DNA of 5,000 bases from assembly GCA_964626405.1 (NCBI GenBank), contig CAZVFE010000102.1:1-5000 (forward strand), written 5' to 3'. Below, piece by piece: positions 1 to 5,000 of the stretch (position 1 is its first letter; each line of letters starts with the position of its first letter). The notes below the pieces were generated by a model. That model made no database searches and was not told the origin of the DNA. It was given only the letters and a program-made list of their open reading frames with translations. The position numbers and the translations under genes are program-made. The stretch is from CAZVFE01 sp964626405 (lineage in GTDB: Bacteria > Bacteroidota > Bacteroidia > Cytophagales > Spirosomataceae).

Positions 1-194
1 AATCGCAAATTGCGTTGTTCACCTACAGAATCAATCATTTGACTGAGCATTTAAAGAAAAACAAAAAGGACTATTCTACACAATTAGGCCTTTTAAAATT
101 AGTAGGTAAGCGTCGTCGTTTGCTAGATTACTTAATCAAGAAAGATATCACAAGATATCGTGCAATTATTGCTGAATTAGGTATCAGAAAATAA
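1..194 (+). CDS. rpsO: 30S ribosomal protein S15, 3' part (5' end outside window)
   Basis: S15 is a primary 16S rRNA-binding protein of the small subunit; it binds the central domain and helps nucleate platform assembly. The first complete codon is at base 3, and 63 residues are read before TAA at 192-194. The segment starts SQIALFTYRINHL and ends RAIIAELGIRK, which aligns by eye without gaps to E. coli S15 from about residue 27, so about 26 N-terminal residues lie upstream and the full length would be the usual 89. The rRNA-contacting His (in TEHL) and Asp (in KKDYST) are present; the neighbouring Ser of E. coli is Thr here, a conservative change. The basic GKRRRLLDYL helix is intact. A strong terminator follows directly, then pnp, the common rpsO-pnp order. 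I see nothing broken; the partial state is only due to the window edge. Confidence 0.96.
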   Translation, partial: SQIALFTYRINHLTEHLKKNKKDYSTQLGLLKLVGKRRRLLDYLIKKDITRYRAIIAELGIRK

Positions 195-199
195 TTTTC

Positions 200-243
200 A
201 TAAGGCCAATAATCCTTTAAAAGGTCATTGGCCTTATCTTTTT
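200..243 (+). terminator. Intrinsic (rho-independent) terminator after rpsO
   Basis: Bases 200-210 (ATAAGGCCAAT) are perfectly complementary to 227-237 (ATTGGCCTTAT), giving an 11-bp stem. Inside the 16-base loop a further CCTT (214-217) can pair with AAGG (221-224). The stem is followed by C and then five T (239-243). It begins 5 bases after the rpsO stop. It should end most rpsO transcripts, and any read-through would reach pnp, as at the E. coli rpsO-pnp junction. The stem has only a four-base GC core, so termination may be incomplete. Confidence 0.85.
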
Positions 244-295
244 AGAATTTCCACACTTCAAAAACCTAAAATCCTAGTACACATAAATAAATAAG
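244..295 (+). promoter_or_regulatory. pnp leader without a Shine-Dalgarno motif
   Basis: The 52 bases between the rpsO terminator and the pnp ATG are A/T-rich and end in a TAAATAAATAAG run just before the start codon. No GGAGG-like element is present. This fits Bacteroidota, where initiation commonly relies on A-rich unstructured leaders. I found no convincing hairpin that would resemble the RNase III-processed leader of E. coli pnp, and no clear Bacteroidota promoter (TTTG with TAnnTTTG). A pnp promoter may lie here or further upstream, or pnp may depend on read-through from rpsO. Confidence 0.4.
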
Positions 296-2437
296 ATGTC
301 ATTTAATATTATTAACAAAAGTATTTCAATGCCTGATGGCAAAGAGATCCAAATTGAGACAGGTAAATTAGCGAAGCAAGCAGATGGATCCGTTGTTGTA
401 AAATCAGGAAACATGATGCTTTTAGCTACAGTTGTAGCTTCACAAACGCATAAAGAAGGAACAGATTTTCTTCCTTTATCTGTGGATTATCAAGAAAAAT
501 TTGCATCCATGGGTAGAATCCCTGGATCTTTCCTAAAAAGAGAAGCAAGACTTTCTGATTATGAAATTTTAATTTCAAGATTGGTAGATAGAGCATTGAG
601 ACCATCATTCCCTGATGATTTTCATGCTGATACCCAAGTAAATATTAATTTAATTTCCGCAGATGCAGAGGTAAGTCCAGATGCATTTGTAGGACTAGCA
701 GCCTCGGCAGCCTTAGCTGTTTCAGATATTCCTTTCAATGGACCAATATCTGAGGTTAGAGTTGCTAAGATTAATGGAGAATATGTAATTAATCCATTAA
801 TTTCTCAAATGCCAAATGCAGAATTAGAATTAATCGTTGCTGCAAATGAAAACGATATTTTAATGGTAGAGGGTGAGGCGAATGAGGTTTCTGAAATTGA
901 AATGTTAGAAGCAATGAAAATTGCTCATGAGGCTATTAAAATTCAGATTCAAGCTCTAAAAGAATTAGAAATTGCAGCTGGTAAAACAGAAAAAAGAGAA
1001 TATTGTCATGAAATTCATGATGAAGATCTAAAAAAAGAACTTTGGGATGCCTATTATAACCAAATTTTAGAGGTTGTAAAACAAGGAAATCCTTCCAAAA
1101 AGGCTAGAAGAGAAAATATTAATGCTATTGAAGATGCTTATTTTGAGTCTTTACCAGATGATTCCGAAGTAAATATTGCTCTAGCAAAAAAATATTTCCA
1201 CGATATCGAAAAAGAAGCATCAAGACAATTAGTATTGAATGAGCGTTCTCGTTTAGATGGACGTAAATTGAATGAAATTCGTCCGATTTTTTGTGAAGTA
1301 AATTATTTACCTGCTCCTCACGGTTCAGCAGTATTTACCAGAGGAGAAACACAGTCTTTAACTACTGTAACTTTAGGAACTAAAATGGATGAGCAAATTA
1401 TTGACCAGCCAATGTTCCAAGGGTATAATAAATTTATGTTGCATTATAATTTCCCAGGTTTTTCAACAGGGGAAGTAAAACCAAATCGTGGACCAGGTAG
1501 AAGAGAAGTAGGACATGGTAACTTGGCAATGCGTGCAATTAAAAAGGTATTACCTAATCTTAATGATTATCCTTATACAATTCGTATTGTATCCGATATT
1601 TTAGAATCAAATGGTTCTTCTTCCATGGCAACTGTTTGTGCAGGTACACTAGCATTAATGGATGCTGGAGTAAAAATTAAGCGTCCTGTTTCTGGTATTG
1701 CTATGGGATTAATTTCCGATAATAAAACTGGTAAATATGCCGTTTTATCTGATATTTTAGGTGATGAAGATCATTTAGGAGATATGGACTTTAAGGTAAC
1801 TGGATCTGAAAAAGGAATTACAGCTTGCCAGATGGATATCAAAGTACAAGGATTATCTTATCAAGTATTAGAAGAAGCTTTAAATCAGGCTAAAGAAGGT
1901 AGATTGCATATTTTAGGTAAGATGCAAGAAGCCATTACTGAAACAAGAGAAGAATTTAAGCCGCAGACTCCTAGAGCCATGTTGATTAAAATCTTAAAAG
2001 AACAAATTGGAGCAGTAATCGGACCAGGTGGAAAAGTAATTCAAGATATTCAAAAACAATCTGGAGCAACCATTACCGTTGAAGAGAAGGAAGATGGTGG
2101 TTATGTTTCAATCTTTACTTCTAATGGAGACGCAATGAAAATTGCAGAAACCATGATTCGAGGAATCGTTGCTATTCCAGAAGTAGGAGAGGTTTATAAA
2201 GGAAAGGTTAAAAATATTCAATCATTTGGAGCATTTGTTGAGTTTTTACCTGGAAAAGACGGATTATTACATATCTCTGAAATCACTTGGGAAAGATTAG
2301 AAACCGTAGATTCTGTATTAAAAGAAGGTGATTTAATCGATGTGAAATTAATTGAAGTCGATAAAAAAACTGGCAAATTCAAACTATCTGCCAAAGTTTT
2401 AAAACCACGTCCTGAGAAAAAGGAAGAAGGACAATAG
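296..2437 (+). CDS. pnp: Polyribonucleotide nucleotidyltransferase (PNPase)
   Basis: A 713-residue cytosolic trimeric exoribonuclease that degrades RNA 3' to 5' by phosphorolysis, releasing nucleoside diphosphates, and can run in reverse to add tails. Length is normal. Domain order by eye: first RNase PH-like domain (about 10-145), helical linker (about 200-310), second, catalytic RNase PH-like domain (about 318-550), KH (about 558-622, with the GPGG loop at 576-579) and S1 (about 630-700), then a short charged tail. Phosphate-site residues are visible as Arg402-Arg403 and the SSS at 441-443; catalytic Asp492, Asp498 and Lys500 lie in GDEDHLGDMDFK. The RNA-guiding FFRR loop of E. coli is FLKR here (79-82). 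ATG 296 is chosen because an in-frame TAA lies at 284-286 and no other start intervenes. It ends in tandem in-frame TAG codons (2435-2440). It follows rpsO after a terminator, and rpoD is 44 bases downstream. Confidence 0.98.
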   Translation: MSFNIINKSISMPDGKEIQIETGKLAKQADGSVVVKSGNMMLLATVVASQTHKEGTDFLPLSVDYQEKFASMGRIPGSFLKREARLSDYEILISRLVDRALRPSFPDDFHADTQVNINLISADAEVSPDAFVGLAASAALAVSDIPFNGPISEVRVAKINGEYVINPLISQMPNAELELIVAANENDILMVEGEANEVSEIEMLEAMKIAHEAIKIQIQALKELEIAAGKTEKREYCHEIHDEDLKKELWDAYYNQILEVVKQGNPSKKARRENINAIEDAYFESLPDDSEVNIALAKKYFHDIEKEASRQLVLNERSRLDGRKLNEIRPIFCEVNYLPAPHGSAVFTRGETQSLTTVTLGTKMDEQIIDQPMFQGYNKFMLHYNFPGFSTGEVKPNRGPGRREVGHGNLAMRAIKKVLPNLNDYPYTIRIVSDILESNGSSSMATVCAGTLALMDAGVKIKRPVSGIAMGLISDNKTGKYAVLSDILGDEDHLGDMDFKVTGSEKGITACQMDIKVQGLSYQVLEEALNQAKEGRLHILGKMQEAITETREEFKPQTPRAMLIKILKEQIGAVIGPGGKVIQDIQKQSGATITVEEKEDGGYVSIFTSNGDAMKIAETMIRGIVAIPEVGEVYKGKVKNIQSFGAFVEFLPGKDGLLHISEITWERLETVDSVLKEGDLIDVKLIEVDKKTGKFKLSAKVLKPRPEKKEEGQ

Positions 2438-2481
2438 TAGATAAAATTTATTTTGGTCTTTTAAATTAAAGTCTAAAAAAT
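2438..2481 (+). promoter_or_regulatory. pnp-rpoD spacer and rpoD leader, no Shine-Dalgarno
   Basis: This 44-base spacer is almost wholly A/T. It holds the second in-frame TAG of pnp at its start and an A-run just before the rpoD ATG, with no Shine-Dalgarno motif. I see no GC-rich hairpin with a U-tract, so transcripts from pnp could continue into rpoD. A weak AT palindrome (TTTAATTTAAA-like, about 2458-2471) is not strong enough to call a terminator. No promoter could be assigned with confidence. Confidence 0.35.
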
Positions 2482-3345
2482 ATGAGACAACTTAAAATTA
2501 GTAAGCAAATTACCAATAGGGAAAGTCAGTCACTTGATAAATACCTACAAGAAATTGGTAAAGTTGATTTATTATCTCCAGATGAGGAAGTAATCCTTGC
2601 TCAAAAAATTCGTGAAGGAGATCAATTAAGTTTAGAAAGATTAACAAAAGCAAATTTACGTTTCGTCGTTTCAGTTGCTAAACAATATCAAAATCAAGGA
2701 TTGAGTCTTGGAGACTTAATCAATGAAGGAAATCTTGGTTTAATCAAAGCTGCACAGCGTTTTGATGAAACAAGAGGTTTTAAATTTATTTCTTATGCTG
2801 TATGGTGGATTCGTCAATCCATCCTACAAGCATTAGCTGAACAATCTAGAATTGTACGTTTACCTTTGAATAGGGTTGGTTCTTTAAACAAAATTTCGAA
2901 AACGTTCTCGGAACTTGAACAGAAATTTGAAAGAGAGCCTTCTCCAGAGGAATTAGCTGAAGTTTTAGAAATTTCTACTGGTGAAGTAGTAGATACCCTA
3001 AAAATTTCAGGTAGACACGTATCCATGGATGCTCCTTTTGTTCAAGGTGAGGAAAATTCCTTATTAGATGTATTAGAAAATGATACAGAAGATAAACCTG
3101 ATTCAGGATTAATTAACGACTCCCTAAGAAGAGAAGTTCAACGTGCACTTTCAACGCTTACACAAAGAGAAGCGGATGTAGTAACACTTTATTTTGGATT
3201 GAATGGGGAACATGCTATGACCCTAGAAGAGATTGGAGAAAAATTCAATTTAACAAGAGAACGTGTTCGTCAAATTAAAGAAAAAGCAATTAGAAGATTA
3301 AGACATACTTCAAGAAGTAAGGCTTTAAAAACGTATTTAGGTTAA
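2482..3345 (+). CDS. rpoD: Primary (housekeeping) RNA polymerase sigma factor, short Bacteroidota type
   Basis: A 287-residue sigma-70 family protein that directs core RNA polymerase to housekeeping promoters. Regions by eye: 1.2 (about 17-50, SLDKYLQEIG), region 2 (about 53-125) with the core-binding and -10 melting parts (DLINEGNLGLIKAAQRFD, then FKFISYAVWWIRQSI), region 3 (about 130-205, EPSPEELAEVL), region 4 (about 215-280) with the helix-turn-helix TLEEIGEKFNLTRERVRQIKE. Region 1.1 and the long insert between 1.2 and 2 found in E. coli sigma-70 are absent, which is normal for the primary sigma of Bacteroidota. The whole set of regions with a conserved 1.2 argues for the group 1 factor rather than a stress sigma. 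ATG 2482 is preceded by in-frame TAA at 2467-2469 and gives the characteristic MRQLKISKQ start. menD follows after 9 bases. A closely related group 2 paralogue cannot be fully excluded from one window. Confidence 0.96.
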   Translation: MRQLKISKQITNRESQSLDKYLQEIGKVDLLSPDEEVILAQKIREGDQLSLERLTKANLRFVVSVAKQYQNQGLSLGDLINEGNLGLIKAAQRFDETRGFKFISYAVWWIRQSILQALAEQSRIVRLPLNRVGSLNKISKTFSELEQKFEREPSPEELAEVLEISTGEVVDTLKISGRHVSMDAPFVQGEENSLLDVLENDTEDKPDSGLINDSLRREVQRALSTLTQREADVVTLYFGLNGEHAMTLEEIGEKFNLTRERVRQIKEKAIRRLRHTSRSKALKTYLG

Positions 3346-3354
3346 AAACCTTAT

Positions 3355-5000
3355 ATGGCATTTCCAAATGGCTTAATAGAATTAGCAGAGGGGCTTTTCC
3401 AGCTCGGTGTCAAAGATATTATTCTTTGTCCCGGATCGCGAAATGCCCCTCTAATTTTATCCTTTAATCGAAACGGAAATTTTAGAACCTATTCAATTGT
3501 CGACGAACGTTCGGCTGCCTATTTTGGATTAGGTTTGGCAAGAAAATCTCAGAATCCAGTGGCTATTTGTTGTACTTCTGGTACTGCGGCCCTAAATTTT
3601 GCTCCTGCAATCGCAGAAGCATATCATTCTAAGGTTCCCTTAATCGTCCTTACGGCAGATAGGCCAAAAGAATGGTTAGGTCAATGGGATAACCAAATGA
3701 TTAATCAGACTAATTTATACCAAAACTATATTCATTATTTCGTTGAATATCCTACCCATGAGATAAAATCAAAATCAGAAGATTTAAATTGGTATAGAAA
3801 TAGAATCATCAATGAGGCCTATGCCCATTCCATGATATATCAAAAAGGACCTGTGCATCTTAATATTCCTATTTCTGAGCCATTTTATCCTGAAACCAAT
3901 GAAATCCTAAAAGCTTCTTTTGCCTTTAAGAAATTGAATTTCTCTTTAAATTCAAATTTATTGAACAATTCAAATAAGAATCGATTGGAAGAATTAATTT
4001 TTTCTAACAATAAAATTTTAATTTCTTTAGGACAATCTCCGAAAAAACCTGAATTGGAGGCCATTATAGCAGAATATGATGCTTTAGGAATTCCAATTTT
4101 GAGTGAACCTATTTCAAATATTGGCTTTGGAATATCTCCAGATTTAATCTTGGGAAAAAATGTAAAAAAGCTTCCAACAAAACCAAATTTAGTCATTCAT
4201 ATTGGAGGTTCAGTAATTTCTAAAAATCATAAAAAATACCTGAGAGATTCTGCAATAAAAGAAATTTGGTTGGTGAATAATGAGCATAATCAACAAATTC
4301 CAGATACTTATCAAGGAATAACTGAAATTATTGACCTTGAGCCAGAAACCTTTTTAAGTGACATTTTAGATTCTGTAAAAAAATTAAATCTAGAAACGAG
4401 CTATTATAAGGAATGGAAAGAATTGGCGAATAATTCTTTAAAAGATTTAAATCAAAGACTTTCGAATAATCCTCTGGAATTCAGTGAATTAAATATTTGG
4501 TATCATATTTTTGAGGCTGCAAAAAATCAAGAATTAGATCTGCACTTAGGCGCCTCAATGTCTGCTCGATACCCCAATTTAGTAGGATGGAAGTCTAAAT
4601 TTCATCATTGCTTTGCCAACAGAGGTACAAGTGGAATTGATGGTGTATTAAGTTCAGCAATTGGATCCTCTCAAGTAAATTTGGAAAAAATCAATTTATG
4701 TATTTTGGGAGATTTAAGTTTCCAATATGATAAGAATGGAATTTGGAATAAATATGTGCATCCGAATAATCGAATCATCATTATTAATAATTCCGGAGGA
4801 GGTATTTTTAGATTACTAGAAGGATCCTCCAGACAGCCTGAATTAGAAGAATTTATTGAAACAAAGCAAGAAAGCAGTGCAAGGTTAATTGCAGAATCAT
4901 ATTCTATGAATTATCGGGCAATTCAGAATATTCCTAGCCTAAGAGCTGAATTACCGAGATTTTTAGATTTAAAAATCCCTGGACCAAGAATATTGGAAAT
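3355..5000 (+). CDS. menD: 2-succinyl-5-enolpyruvyl-6-hydroxy-3-cyclohexene-1-carboxylate synthase (MenD), 3' end outside window
   Basis: MenD is a thiamine-diphosphate enzyme of the classical menaquinone pathway: it decarboxylates 2-oxoglutarate and adds the succinyl unit to isochorismate, giving SEPHCHC. 548 codons are read without a stop up to the window edge. N-terminal pyrimidine-binding domain (about 1-175): CPGSRNAPL (25-33), the cofactor-activating Glu51 in VDERSAAYFGLGLA, CTSGTAALNFAPA, and TADRP with DNQMINQTNLY. Central domain about 200-345, more divergent and Asn/Lys-rich. Diphosphate-binding domain from about 375: NRGTSGIDGVLSSAIG, GDLSFQYD with metal ligand Asp453, and NNSGGGIF with Asn479. 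The family is about 550-580 long, so probably only some 10-20 residues are missing. ATG 3355 is the first start after the rpoD stop, which lies in the same frame only 9 bases upstream; no Shine-Dalgarno motif is seen. The spacing suggests cotranscription with rpoD. Confidence 0.95.
   Translation, partial: MAFPNGLIELAEGLFQLGVKDIILCPGSRNAPLILSFNRNGNFRTYSIVDERSAAYFGLGLARKSQNPVAICCTSGTAALNFAPAIAEAYHSKVPLIVLTADRPKEWLGQWDNQMINQTNLYQNYIHYFVEYPTHEIKSKSEDLNWYRNRIINEAYAHSMIYQKGPVHLNIPISEPFYPETNEILKASFAFKKLNFSLNSNLLNNSNKNRLEELIFSNNKILISLGQSPKKPELEAIIAEYDALGIPILSEPISNIGFGISPDLILGKNVKKLPTKPNLVIHIGGSVISKNHKKYLRDSAIKEIWLVNNEHNQQIPDTYQGITEIIDLEPETFLSDILDSVKKLNLETSYYKEWKELANNSLKDLNQRLSNNPLEFSELNIWYHIFEAAKNQELDLHLGASMSARYPNLVGWKSKFHHCFANRGTSGIDGVLSSAIGSSQVNLEKINLCILGDLSFQYDKNGIWNKYVHPNNRIIIINNSGGGIFRLLEGSSRQPELEEFIETKQESSARLIAESYSMNYRAIQNIPSLRAELPRFLDLKIPGPRILE

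Noticed and set aside
426..608. Minus-strand open frame of 60 codons
   Set aside because: It lies wholly opposite the conserved first catalytic-fold domain of pnp, has no recognisable motif and a low-complexity Leu/Phe-rich product; it is a shadow frame.
2448..2455. TTATTTTG resembling the Bacteroidota -7 promoter element TAnnTTTG
   Set aside because: It has a mismatch at the second consensus base and no TTTG/TTG element at the proper distance upstream; such matches are expected by chance in AT-rich spacers.
2457..2473. AT-rich palindrome between pnp and rpoD as a possible terminator
   Set aside because: The stem would be very short and nearly all A-U pairs, and it is followed by A-rich rather than T-rich sequence, so it is not a credible intrinsic terminator.
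2814..3026. Minus-strand open frame of 70 codons
   Set aside because: It is antisense to sigma factor regions 2-3, whose plus-strand protein is clearly conserved; no independent coding evidence.
3880..4020. Asn/Lys/Phe-rich stretch in menD as a sign of insertion or frameshift
   Set aside because: The frame stays open, and the central MenD domain is known to be the least conserved part; AT-rich base composition explains the residue bias.
3885..4196. Minus-strand open frame of 103 codons
   Set aside because: It is antisense to the central domain of menD. The plus-strand frame is continuous with recognised MenD motifs on both sides, so this is a shadow frame.

Overview
This is an AT-rich window (roughly one third G+C, judged by eye) with four consecutive plus-strand housekeeping genes: the 3' part of rpsO (ribosomal protein S15), pnp (polynucleotide phosphorylase), rpoD (the short primary sigma factor) and menD (menaquinone biosynthesis, cut off at the right edge). 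The organism is almost certainly a member of Bacteroidota. The sigma factor is a 287-residue protein of the compact type typical of that phylum, beginning MRQLKISKQ. S15 ends in a typical Bacteroidota C-terminus. The start codons are preceded by A/T-rich leaders with no Shine-Dalgarno motif. Flavobacteriia or Cytophagia is a reasonable guess, but the sequence does not let me go to genus.

Layout. Bases 1-194 are the last 63 codons of rpsO. A strong intrinsic terminator (200-243) follows, with a perfect 11-bp stem, an inner 4-bp stem and a U-tract. A 52-base leader then precedes pnp (296-2437), which ends in two in-frame TAG codons. After a 44-base AT-rich gap comes rpoD (2482-3345). menD starts only 9 bases after the rpoD stop, in the same reading frame, and runs off the window at base 5000 after 548 codons, so only a short C-terminal piece is missing. 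There is no gene-free stretch longer than about 100 bases.

How the genes fit together. rpsO and pnp are neighbours in many bacteria and link ribosome assembly with RNA decay. rpoD supplies the main promoter-recognition subunit of RNA polymerase. menD makes the second intermediate of the classical menaquinone pathway, needed for respiration in Bacteroidota. The last three genes show no terminator between them and could be cotranscribed. I infer this from spacing only.

No undescribed system, mobile element, CRISPR array, tRNA or riboswitch was seen. All long open frames on the minus strand lie opposite real genes and are not supported as genes. The findings below are modest.
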